This document shows, in pieces, positions 1-5,994 of a stretch of 6,777 bases of DNA. The position numbers and the translations under genes are program-made. Source of the DNA: Chthoniobacterales bacterium (lineage in GTDB: Bacteria > Verrucomicrobiota > Verrucomicrobiae > Chthoniobacterales > UBA10450); assembly GCA_003244125.1 (NCBI GenBank), contig QHBL01000092.1:1-6777 (forward strand), written 5' to 3'. Under the pieces are notes generated by a model, which did no database searches, was not told the DNA's origin, and was given only the letters and a program-made list of their open reading frames with translations. Numbering within the stretch: the stretch's first letter is position 1; every line of letters starts with the position of its first letter.

Positions 1-69
1 AAGACTTTGGAATCGAAAGAAACCGGAGCCAAAGAGAACGACGGTAACGCACAATTCAGCAGTCGCTGA
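1..69 (+). CDS. C-terminal end of an unidentified protein (5' part outside window)
   Basis: Frame 1 is open from the left edge to a TGA at 67-69 and encodes 22 residues, ending in ...NDGNAQFSSR. The tail is hydrophilic, rich in Lys, Glu and Asn, and looks like a disordered C-terminus, so no family can be named. The main support that this is a real gene end is position: the stop lies 8 bp before a strong intrinsic terminator on the same strand. The other frames have not been excluded with certainty because so little of the gene is present. Confidence 0.5.
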   Translation, partial: KTLESKETGAKENDGNAQFSSR

Positions 70-77
70 CATCGACG

Positions 78-107
78 AAGCCGGACAGTTTATCTGTCCG
101 GCTTTTT
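78..107 (+). terminator. Rho-independent terminator of the upstream gene
   Basis: An 11-bp perfect stem (AAGCCGGACAG at 78-88 pairing with CTGTCCGGCTT at 94-104) closes a 5-nt loop TTTAT. The T-run at 103-107 followed by ATTT completes the classical intrinsic terminator for plus-strand transcription. It sits just after the stop at 69. It should also insulate the downstream sucA region from read-through, so sucA needs its own promoter further right. Confidence 0.92.
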
Positions 108-115
108 ATTTGCTC

Positions 116-331
116 AAGAGCACATGCATCTCGCATGTTCTCTTTGGCACCCGTCTCATCGGGAGCGACAATCTCGCCAAACTTCAGAGCTGCGGCGTTG
201 TAGATGCAATCGAGCAGCGCCCGCGCAGCAACGCTTCCATCGCGCAGTTAGAGAACATCAAAGCCCCACTTGCGCAACGGCGCGCAGACGATCTCGCGCA
301 GGACACCGTCGTCATCCGCCACGACAGCTTT
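116..331 (-). pseudogene. Decayed response-regulator receiver domain (relic)
   Basis: Read on the minus strand from about 331 downward, the frame gives KAVVADDDGVLREIV, then PLRKWGFDVL, then a TAA stop (248-250). The same frame then continues with LRDGSVAARALLD and LKFGEIVAPDETG. This follows the order of a CheY-like receiver: the acidic pocket (VADDD), the LRKWGxxV helix and strand, the ARDGxxA segment, then the beta-3 strand with conserved Pro and Gly. In the last segment the phospho-acceptor Asp aligns with Glu. The in-frame stop, the lost Asp and the absence of a convincing continuation towards 116 or of a start beyond 331 suggest a broken remnant. The ends are approximate. The match was made by eye from family knowledge, so chance similarity remains possible. 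Confidence 0.42.
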
Positions 332-455
332 AATGCCGCCGGTCGCGCCGCTGCTACCGAAAGGCGTTGCAACAATGCTGCTACGCGTGCGTCGAGGATT
401 TGTCTCAAAGGAGAAGCGGGATGTGTATCTGACCATTTAGCAAAAGAGGCCGGAG

Positions 456-620
456 ATGGCGACGGAGGTTCTGCCGCCGAGGACTCCGAAGCTTTTCGCG
501 AGCAGGCGGGCCGGCAGGTACAACCCCGAAAGCGTTCGGGGCTACAACGCCGAGTTTTCTTATCTCCTCGATGGCTGCCTGCTGTCTGCGCAGCGGCCAC
601 TTTCTTGCCCGATGGCGTAA
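456..620 (+). CDS. Possible small protein, 54 aa, function unknown
   Basis: An ATG at 456 is preceded by AAGAGG (444-449) at a 6-nt spacing, a good Shine-Dalgarno arrangement. The frame runs to TAA at 618-620, leaving 20 nt before the sucA ATG. The product begins MATEVLPPRTP, has a basic stretch (ASRRAGRYNPESVRGYNAEF), then a mildly hydrophobic tail with two Cys, and no known motif. By my count 41 of 54 codons end in G or C, more than in the overlapping plus-strand frame and similar to sucA. Against it, three AGG codons and a perfect hairpin inside the frame are unusual, and I do not recognise the protein. It could be a leader ORF for sucA, an independent small gene or a chance ORF. Confidence 0.3.
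   Translation: MATEVLPPRTPKLFASRRAGRYNPESVRGYNAEFSYLLDGCLLSAQRPLSCPMA
524..541. repeat. Perfect 7-bp hairpin upstream of sucA
   Basis: CCCCGAA (524-530) and TTCGGGG (535-541) form a perfect stem around an AGCG loop. No T-run follows, so it is not an intrinsic terminator by the usual rule. It is followed by GGCTACAAC (540-548), which resembles the GGCTACAG end of the two palindromic elements further right. It may therefore be a relic of the same family, or simply structure in the sucA 5' region or in the small ORF. Confidence 0.4.
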
Positions 621-640
621 CGGTGAGAGATTCAGTGCTC

Positions 641-3385
641 ATGCGTGTGTCTATTGCTGCTCGGGCGAACCTCGAGCTAATCGAAGAGAATTACCGCCGG
701 TGGCAGGAGAATCCGGAGGCGGTCGATCCGGGATGGTCGGCGTTTTTCGAAGGTTTTGAGCTGGGCAATTTGCCCCAAGTGAATGGCGCGGCGTCGCCCG
801 CTCCGGCGAGTGGGGAGACGCGCGAGACTTCGCTGCAAACGCGGGTGGACGGTTTGGTCTACGCTTATCGCACGCTTGGCCACACCATCGCGCGGGTCAA
901 TCCGCTGGCTGACAAACGCCCGCAAAATCCGCTGCTTTCGCTGCGCGAGCTCGGCTTCAGCGACAAAGATTTGGAGCTGCGCGTTTCGTCGAAGTTCTTC
1001 GAAGACGGGCGCATGATGACGCTGCGGGAGATGATCGCGCGGCTGGAAAAAATCTACGCCGGCGCGGTCGGCGCGGAGTTCATGCACATCCAGAATCCGC
1101 GGATTCGAAACTGGGTGCGGCATCGGCTCGAGTCACGACCGGAAGCGCACTCGACGGCGGCGCAGATGCAGCTGGCTCCGCTGCGCGCGCTGATGGAAGC
1201 GGAATCATTCGAAGTGTTTCTGCACACGAGCTACGTCGGGCAGAAGCGTTTTTCGCTACAAGGGGCGGAATCGCTCATGGTGATTCTGGACACGATTCTG
1301 CACAAATGCCCGCAGGCGGGCGTGGAAGAAATCTGCATGGGAATGGCCCATCGCGGCCGGCTCAACGTGCTGGCGAATTTCCTGCGCAAATCGCTCAACA
1401 TCATCTTCACGGAGTTTACCGAGAACTACGTCCCCGATCTGGTGGCCGGCGATGGTGATGTGAAGTATCACCTCGGCTACCGGACGGTGCGCAAGCTCGG
1501 CTCCGGCGCCGCGGTGGAGATCCGGCTTTCGGCAAATCCAAGTCACCTGGAAGCGGTCGATCCGATCGTGGAAGGCACGGCGCGGGCACGGCAGCGGATT
1601 CGTGGGGATACTGAGCATCGGCGCAAAGTCTTACCGCTGCTTGTGCACGGCGATGCGGCGTTCGCGGGGCAGGGGATCGTGATGGAAACACTAAACATGT
1701 CGCAGCTTCACGGCTACGGCACTGGCGGCACGGTGCACGTGGTGGTGAATAACCAGATCGGTTTCACCACGCTGCCCGAGGACGCGCGCTCGTCGATGTA
1801 CGCGACTGACATCGCGAAGATGATCGAGGTGCCGATTTTCCACGTGAACGGCGACGATCCGTTGGCCTGCATGTTCGTGAGCCAACTGTCGCTCGATTTC
1901 CGACAGGAATTCGGACGCGACGTTGTTATCGACATGTATTGCTACCGTCGTTACGGCCACAACGAAGGCGACGAGCCGGCGTTCACCCAGCCCGATCTTT
2001 ACGCGCGCATCGACAAGCATCCCTCCACCGCGCAGCTCTATAAACATGAGTTGCTCGAGGCCGGAACGCTGAGCGCCGATGACGCCGCCTCGCTCGAGAC
2101 GGAGTTCCAGCTGCGGCTGGAAATTGCGCTGGAGAATGTGAAGGAGATTGAGAAACAGAAAACCGGCGAGCAGGCGAAGTTCCGTGAGTCAACCGCGGTC
2201 TTTCAGCCGGAATACACCAGCTCATCGGCGCCCACCGCGATCAGCCAGGAAATGCTGAAGAGGATTGTCGATGGTCTCACGCGTGTTCCGGCCGACTTTT
2301 TCGTGCAGCCGAAAATCAAACGCATCGTGCTCGATCAGCGGCGCAAAGTTTTCGAGAACGGCGGCCCGTACGAATGGCATTACGCCGAGCAGCTCGCTTT
2401 CGGGTCGCTCCTGCTGGAGGGAACACCGGTGCGTTTGTCGGGGCAGGACAGCGCGCGTGGGACATTCAGCACGCGACACGCGGTGCTTTACGATGGGAAA
2501 ACGGGGGAGCCGTACGTCCCGTTATTGCATCTGGCGCAAAAACAGGCGCGCATCTGCATTTACAACAGCCTGCTCTCGGAAGCGGCCGTGCTCGGGTTCG
2601 ACTACGGCTATTCGCTCGATTATCCCGAAATGCTTTGCCTGTGGGAAGCGCAGTTCGGCGATTTCGCTAATGGCGCGCAGACCATCATCGACCAGTTCAT
2701 CGTCTCGGCGGAATCGAAATGGCAACGGCCGAGCGGCATCGTGCTGTTGTTGCCGCATGGTTATGAAGGGCAGGGGCCGGAGCATTCCAGCGGCCGCCTG
2801 GAACGGTTCCTTCAGCTCTGCGCCGAGGACAACATCCAGGTCTGCAATCTAACGACGTCTGGCCAGTACTTTCACGTGCTGCGGCGACAGATGAAGCGCG
2901 ATTTCATCAAGCCGCTCGTGATCATGACGCCGAAGAGTTTGTTGCGGGCGGAGTTCGCGTCATCGCGGGCGGAGGAGTTCACCGGCGGGAAATTCCGTGA
3001 GATTATTCCGGAAAATGCGCCGCTGGAGAAGGTGGAGCGCGTCATCCTGTGCTCGGGTAAGGTTTATTACGACTTGGTTACTCACCGCGAGAAGCAGCGG
3101 GTGACGAACAGCGCGATCGTGCGCATCGAGCAGCTTTATCCGCTCGCGGAGGCTTTGCTGCGCAAAGCCGTAGGCGCTTTTCCGGAAAACGCGCGACTGG
3201 TTTGGTGCCAGGAGGAATCGCAGAACATGGGTGCGTGGACCTTCATCGAGCCGCGATTGCGCGCGATGTTCGGGGGCGAAGTGCAATATGCTGGACGCAA
3301 CGCGAGCGCGAGCCCGGCTGTCGGATCGCTGGCGCGGCATAAGCAGGAACAGGCGGCGTTAATTAGCGAAGCCTTCTCAGTGTAG
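641..3385 (+). CDS. sucA: 2-oxoglutarate dehydrogenase E1 component (thiamine-diphosphate dependent)
   Basis: The product decarboxylates 2-oxoglutarate and passes the succinyl group to the lipoyl arm of E2 in the cytoplasmic 2-oxoglutarate dehydrogenase complex of the TCA cycle. From the ATG at 641 it has 914 residues, close to E. coli SucA (933). The N-terminal segment NLELIEENYRRW...WSAFFEGFELG is typical of the family, which is why this ATG was preferred to the 177 open codons upstream. GTG at 623 or 635 are alternatives. Visible motifs are GMAHRGRLN (234-242, His237), NPSHLE (299-304, His302), the ThDP/Mg region HGDAAFAGQG (336-345) with NNQIGFTT (370-377), CYRRYGHNE (434-442), the pyrimidine-binding domain with SGQDSARGTF (600-609), and PHGYEGQGPEHSSGR (705-719). 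The catalytic histidines appear intact. The Shine-Dalgarno site is weak (GGTGAGAG). No sucB follows, and a minus-strand pilin gene converges 41 bp after the stop. Confidence 0.97.
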   Translation: MRVSIAARANLELIEENYRRWQENPEAVDPGWSAFFEGFELGNLPQVNGAASPAPASGETRETSLQTRVDGLVYAYRTLGHTIARVNPLADKRPQNPLLSLRELGFSDKDLELRVSSKFFEDGRMMTLREMIARLEKIYAGAVGAEFMHIQNPRIRNWVRHRLESRPEAHSTAAQMQLAPLRALMEAESFEVFLHTSYVGQKRFSLQGAESLMVILDTILHKCPQAGVEEICMGMAHRGRLNVLANFLRKSLNIIFTEFTENYVPDLVAGDGDVKYHLGYRTVRKLGSGAAVEIRLSANPSHLEAVDPIVEGTARARQRIRGDTEHRRKVLPLLVHGDAAFAGQGIVMETLNMSQLHGYGTGGTVHVVVNNQIGFTTLPEDARSSMYATDIAKMIEVPIFHVNGDDPLACMFVSQLSLDFRQEFGRDVVIDMYCYRRYGHNEGDEPAFTQPDLYARIDKHPSTAQLYKHELLEAGTLSADDAASLETEFQLRLEIALENVKEIEKQKTGEQAKFRESTAVFQPEYTSSSAPTAISQEMLKRIVDGLTRVPADFFVQPKIKRIVLDQRRKVFENGGPYEWHYAEQLAFGSLLLEGTPVRLSGQDSARGTFSTRHAVLYDGKTGEPYVPLLHLAQKQARICIYNSLLSEAAVLGFDYGYSLDYPEMLCLWEAQFGDFANGAQTIIDQFIVSAESKWQRPSGIVLLLPHGYEGQGPEHSSGRLERFLQLCAEDNIQVCNLTTSGQYFHVLRRQMKRDFIKPLVIMTPKSLLRAEFASSRAEEFTGGKFREIIPENAPLEKVERVILCSGKVYYDLVTHREKQRVTNSAIVRIEQLYPLAEALLRKAVGAFPENARLVWCQEESQNMGAWTFIEPRLRAMFGGEVQYAGRNASASPAVGSLARHKQEQAALISEAFSV

Positions 3386-3426
3386 AGGCGTTTGTGCCAC
3401 ACGCCGGGCGGTGCGGAAGAGCGAGA

Positions 3427-3837
3427 TCACGGGCCGTAAGGCGTCCAGAATCCGACGCCGGCCACGTCGGATAACGCCGTGTAGTCGGCGGCGGGCACGT
3501 CCGGCAGGTTATCGACCGTCTGCACGCCATAGCCGCGTCCGAGGACGCTGGTGCCGGTGGTGTAAAGCTTGGTGCCTTTCTTCATGTACGCCGTCCAGTC
3601 TGCCGTGTTCACCACGTCTCCGGTTTTCTTGTTCCTCTCGATCGCATACTGATCGACGGCGTTGTCGATCAGCCGCAGATCGTTGAGAATGCGGCTGGCC
3701 TGGGCGCGTTTGCGCGCGCGCATGAAGCCTGGCACCGAAATGGAGGCGAGGAGCGCGATGATGGCGACGACGATCATGATTTCCACGAGGGTAAAACCCG
3801 CGCGGCCTGAATATTTTTTGCTGGGACTGGTTATCAT
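3427..3837 (-). CDS. Prepilin-type protein (type IV pilin / type II secretion pseudopilin-like), 136 aa
   Basis: The N-terminus is a textbook class III signal: a short basic leader (MITSPSKKYSGRAG, 1-14), then FTLVEIMIVVAIIALLASIS with cleavage expected after Gly14. Phe15 would be N-methylated, and the conserved Glu5 of the mature protein is residue 19. The hydrophobic helix (15-38) both anchors the protein in the inner membrane and packs in the filament core. It is followed by a basic RARKRAQASRI region and a small C-terminal domain of about 90 residues ending ...FWTPYGP. That domain has no Cys, so there is no pilin disulfide loop. It resembles the many short lone pseudopilin-like proteins of Verrucomicrobiota. 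Processing needs a prepilin peptidase, and none is in the window. The start is the first ATG in a frame open further upstream, with no clear Shine-Dalgarno site. Pilus, secretion or uptake roles cannot be separated. Confidence 0.9.
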   Translation of the reverse strand: MITSPSKKYSGRAGFTLVEIMIVVAIIALLASISVPGFMRARKRAQASRILNDLRLIDNAVDQYAIERNKKTGDVVNTADWTAYMKKGTKLYTTGTSVLGRGYGVQTVDNLPDVPAADYTALSDVAGVGFWTPYGP

Positions 3838-3846
3838 TGTTATGGA

Positions 3847-3865
3847 CGCCGGGGGGTCACCGGCG
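3847..3865. promoter_or_regulatory. GC-rich hairpin just upstream of the prepilin start
   Basis: CGCCGG (3847-3852) pairs with CCGGCG (3860-3865) around a 7-nt loop. In the prepilin transcript this stem lies about 9 to 28 nt before the ATG, where a ribosome binding site would be expected, and no purine-rich site is visible between it and the ATG. It could limit translation initiation. A six-pair GC stem can arise by chance in DNA of this composition, so a regulatory role is only a suggestion. Confidence 0.3.
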
Positions 3866-3945
3866 AACGAGTAAATAGCAGGGCTGACACCGCAATCGCA
3901 CGACAGGGAGCAGTCTTTTTTTGTAGCGAACGGCAGTACAAGTGT

Positions 3946-4036
3946 CTGTAGCCGTCGTTCTGTGGCGCGCGACGTGCCATGTCACCGCGCCAGTAGTGCG
4001 TCACGGCGCGCGCGTCGCAGAGCGAAAGGGCTACAG
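3946..4036. repeat. Imperfect palindromic intergenic element, copy 1 (91 bp)
   Basis: The element is bounded by CTGTAGCC (3946-3953) and its exact reverse complement GGCTACAG (4029-4036). The two arms remain alignable further inward: GTAGCCGTCGTTCTGTGG on the left matches the reverse complement of the right arm with a few mismatches and a short gap, followed by CGCGCG on both sides. It begins 13 bp after the stop of the response regulator gene and could form a long hairpin in its mRNA. The left arm closely matches one arm of the element at 5858-5970, which supports a dispersed REP-like or miniature mobile family. No encoded transposase and no clear target duplication were seen. Confidence 0.65.
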
Positions 4037-4049
4037 CATTATCACTGCG

Positions 4050-4697
4050 CTATTCGCGGGACTGCACCCAGCGGCTCGCTTCAGCAAACAACCGCGCGCC
4101 ATTCTCCAGCCGCAGCTTTTCTTTGATGCGCGCTCGATAGGTATCGACCGTCGTCAAACCGACGCGTAATCGCGCACCGATCTCGCGCGTGGTGCGGCCG
4201 CGGCCGAGCAGGTCAAATACCTCCAGCTCGCGATCGCTCAATCGCGCGATAACATTGAGCGGCTGGTCCTTTTTCGCCGCGACCGCGCGTTGCACGATAC
4301 GCGCCATGGTCTTCGGCTCGAGGTAAACTTCGCCGCGCAAAACTTCTCTCAACGCAGCCAGGATTTGCGAAGAAGCTTCTGATTTCGTGATGTAACCGCG
4401 GGCGCCGGCGCGGAGCGCACGTTCGGCGTAGAGCGACTCCTCGTGCATAGAGAGCACCAGCACCGGAACGTCGATTTCCAGCGCGCGCAAATCTTTTAGT
4501 AACTCGAGGCCGTTGGAACTCTTCAGCGTGATGTCCAGGATGACTGCCTGCGGTTTTTTCTCGCGAATGAGTGCGACGCCAGCGGGCACATTGTCGGCCT
4601 CACCGCAAACTTCCAGGTCCGGCTCGGTCTCGATGAGATGCACCAGCCGCTCGCGGAACATGGGATGATCTTCGATGACAACGATGCGGGCTTTCAT
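4050..4697 (-). CDS. Response regulator, NarL/FixJ (LuxR-type HTH) family, 215 aa
   Basis: This is a DNA-binding transcription factor controlled by phosphorylation, almost certainly from the histidine kinase encoded immediately upstream. The receiver domain (about 3-120) has every key residue: acidic pair Glu9-Asp10, phospho-acceptor Asp55 (VILDITL), switch Ser83 (LVLSMHEE) and Lys105 (YITKSE). A linker (about 121-150) leads to a LuxR-type helix-turn-helix, from LSDRELEVFDLLGRG (153-167) through TTREIGARL to the recognition helix LTTVDTYRARIKEKL (181-195). Its length is normal for the NarL family. The ATG is one base after the TGA of the kinase gene (TGA-A-ATG), so the two are very likely translationally coupled. 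Target genes cannot be told from the sequence. The gene ends shortly before a palindromic element that may shape its mRNA 3' end. Confidence 0.95.
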   Translation of the reverse strand: MKARIVVIEDHPMFRERLVHLIETEPDLEVCGEADNVPAGVALIREKKPQAVILDITLKSSNGLELLKDLRALEIDVPVLVLSMHEESLYAERALRAGARGYITKSEASSQILAALREVLRGEVYLEPKTMARIVQRAVAAKKDQPLNVIARLSDRELEVFDLLGRGRTTREIGARLRVGLTTVDTYRARIKEKLRLENGARLFAEASRWVQSRE

Positions 4698-4698
4698 T

Positions 4699-5778
4699 TC
4701 AAGCAGCGACTCTGGTCAATGCAGGGATCATCTGTTCCTCTGGTGATGTTGTGCGCGCTTCGTTCTCCCGCGGTTGCGGAACAGTGCAAGCGACAAGCGT
4801 GCCGCCATCGGGCAATTGCTCGATGGTCACATGTCCACCGAGGCAATGGGCGCGGTATTGCAGAATATTCAGGCCAAGACCGGAGCCACTCGCCGAGTTA
4901 TGAATGCCCACTCCATCATCGCGAATCTCCAGCGTGATGGAATCACCACGCGAACCGAACGTGATGGCGATACTGCGCGGATTGGCGTGTTTGATCGCGT
5001 TGTTGATAGCCTCCTGCGCGATGCGGAAGAGGTGCGTCGCCACTGTTTCCTCGGTGACGTTGACTTCGCTCGTCTGCGCGAAGGTGCAATCGATGCGCGC
5101 CAGATGACCAACCGAAACGGCGAGTTCCTCGAGAGCGGAGGCAAGCCCGTTCGCGCTCGTTTCCACTGGCACGAGCCCGCGGGCGAGGTTGCGCGTCTGC
5201 ATGACGGCGTCCGCCAGGAGCGCTCGCAGTTCACCCGCCAGCTGGGCTTTTGCCGGTAAATGCAACCGCGTTAGATCACTTTCGAGCGCGGCGGCGGCGC
5301 ACCCGATTGCCGCCAGGTATTGGCAAAGGCCGTCATGCAAATCCTGGCCGATCCGTTCGCGTTCGCGTTCGCTGATTGTAACGATCTCCTTTTCGAGGCG
5401 GCGAGAATGTTCGAGCAAGGTGATGCGCGCTTCGGCGATGTCGCGGCGCGCGCGCAAGGCCGAGCTGCCGATGGCGACGAAAATGAAAAACCCGAGACGC
5501 ATCACGACCTCCCAAGCTTCATGCCAGTTCGTCACGTAAGGATGGCCGGAGGTAAAATCAGCCCACCACCAGGTGATGCCCGAGAGCAGCGCGACCAGGA
5601 ACGCCGTTTTTTTATCGCAAAACCAGGCCGTCAAATAAATCGGCGGCCCATAAAACATGAAGAAGCTCACCTGATAGCCGGTGACGAAATCGATGACGCC
5701 GACCACGAGAACGAGCAGGATCATCTCGAAAACGATCATCGTTTGCGATTGGCGTTGAAACGCATTCCCTGAACTCAT
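4699..5778 (-). CDS. Membrane sensor histidine kinase, NarX/DegS type (HisKA_3 + HATPase), 359 aa
   Basis: This kinase senses an unknown signal, autophosphorylates on His and hands the phosphate to the adjacent response regulator. Residues 15-108 form a compact membrane sensor of about four hydrophobic segments (near 15-34, 37-53, 58-75, 91-108) with VTGYQVSFFMFYGPP and SGHPY motifs, a pattern also seen in front of other bacterial signalling modules. A likely coiled coil (109-140) leads to the HisKA_3 motif ERERERIGQDLHDGLCQYL (137-155) with phospho-acceptor His148. The ATPase domain shows the N box (QEAINNAIKHA, Glu256-Ala265), the G1 box DDGVGI (287-292) and the G2 box GSGLGL (298-303). There is no PAS, GAF or HAMP domain. 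The chosen ATG is the first after an in-frame stop at 5788-5790. Its Shine-Dalgarno site is weak, and Met14 is an alternative. The ligand is unknown. Confidence 0.95.
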   Translation of the reverse strand: MSSGNAFQRQSQTMIVFEMILLVLVVGVIDFVTGYQVSFFMFYGPPIYLTAWFCDKKTAFLVALLSGITWWWADFTSGHPYVTNWHEAWEVVMRLGFFIFVAIGSSALRARRDIAEARITLLEHSRRLEKEIVTISERERERIGQDLHDGLCQYLAAIGCAAAALESDLTRLHLPAKAQLAGELRALLADAVMQTRNLARGLVPVETSANGLASALEELAVSVGHLARIDCTFAQTSEVNVTEETVATHLFRIAQEAINNAIKHANPRSIAITFGSRGDSITLEIRDDGVGIHNSASGSGLGLNILQYRAHCLGGHVTIEQLPDGGTLVACTVPQPRENEARTTSPEEQMIPALTRVAA

Positions 5779-5857
5779 ACCGGGCGTTCATCAGAAGCAG
5801 TTCTCCCGCCAAACGTCGCCTTTTCATGGTGTGCCCTTGCGTAGCTTCCGCTGGATG

Positions 5858-5970
5858 CTGTAGCCGCTTCGCTGTGCGAAGCGCGGGGGGTGCATCGTGT
5901 AAACAGGGAAGTGTGGCGACACGGCGTCTCGCGTCGCCCACAGGCCGACGGCTACGGGCGACGGCTACAG
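5858..5970. repeat. Imperfect palindromic intergenic element, copy 2 (113 bp)
   Basis: The element is bounded by CTGTAGCC (5858-5865) and GGCTACAG (5963-5970), the same 8-bp ends as the element at 3946-4036. On the minus strand it reads GTAGCCGTCGGCCTGTGG, which differs from the other copy's left arm only at two adjacent positions. An internal hairpin is visible: TGTGGCGAC (5912-5920) pairs with GTCGCCCACA (5933-5942) with one bulged base. The right end contains a second near-copy, GGCTAC at 5950-5955. It lies 24 bp after the permease stop and about 80 bp before the kinase start, between two genes transcribed in the same direction. Confidence 0.65.
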
Positions 5971-5994
5971 GCGTTGTTCCGCGGCGAATGCCAT

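Larger units (their letters stand above)
110..640. other. About 530 bp without a confident gene, upstream of sucA
   Basis: This stretch holds a minus-strand receiver-domain relic (roughly 116-331) and a possible small plus-strand ORF (456-620). I see nothing recognisable in 332-455. A plus-strand frame is open through the whole region into sucA, but its translation (Arg/Ala rich, no family resemblance) does not look like protein. The family's N-terminus begins only at about 641. No clear -35/-10 promoter pair for sucA could be picked out by eye, although one is expected here because of the terminator at 78-107. Confidence 0.6.

Noticed and set aside
421..432. ATG at 421 with an apparent good ribosome site (AAAGGAG at 407-413)
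   Set aside because: The frame stops after three codons (ATG TGT ATC TGA).
110..640. In-frame 177-codon N-terminal extension of SucA starting at TTG 110
   Set aside because: The translation has no resemblance to any E1 N-terminus and looks like non-coding high-GC DNA. The family's N-terminal segment begins a few residues after the ATG at 641, and the resulting 914-aa length fits the family.
3386..3405. Possible bidirectional terminator between sucA and the prepilin gene
   Set aside because: Only a 5-bp stem (GGCGT 3387-3391 with ACGCC 3401-3405) around a 9-nt loop, and no T-run on either strand.
3866..3910. Promoter-like TATTTA with TTGCGG upstream of the prepilin gene (minus strand)
   Set aside because: The spacing between the two hexamers is only about 12 nt and the match is poor, so there is not enough to call a promoter.
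4774..5772. Long plus-strand ORFs opposite the histidine kinase
   Set aside because: They mirror the codon pattern of the kinase gene on the other strand, have no recognisable domains, and are typical shadows in high-GC coding DNA.
5612..5941. Minus-strand ORF overlapping the kinase start and the palindromic element
   Set aside because: It is out of frame with the well-supported kinase, runs through a repeat element, and its product is Arg-rich without family resemblance.
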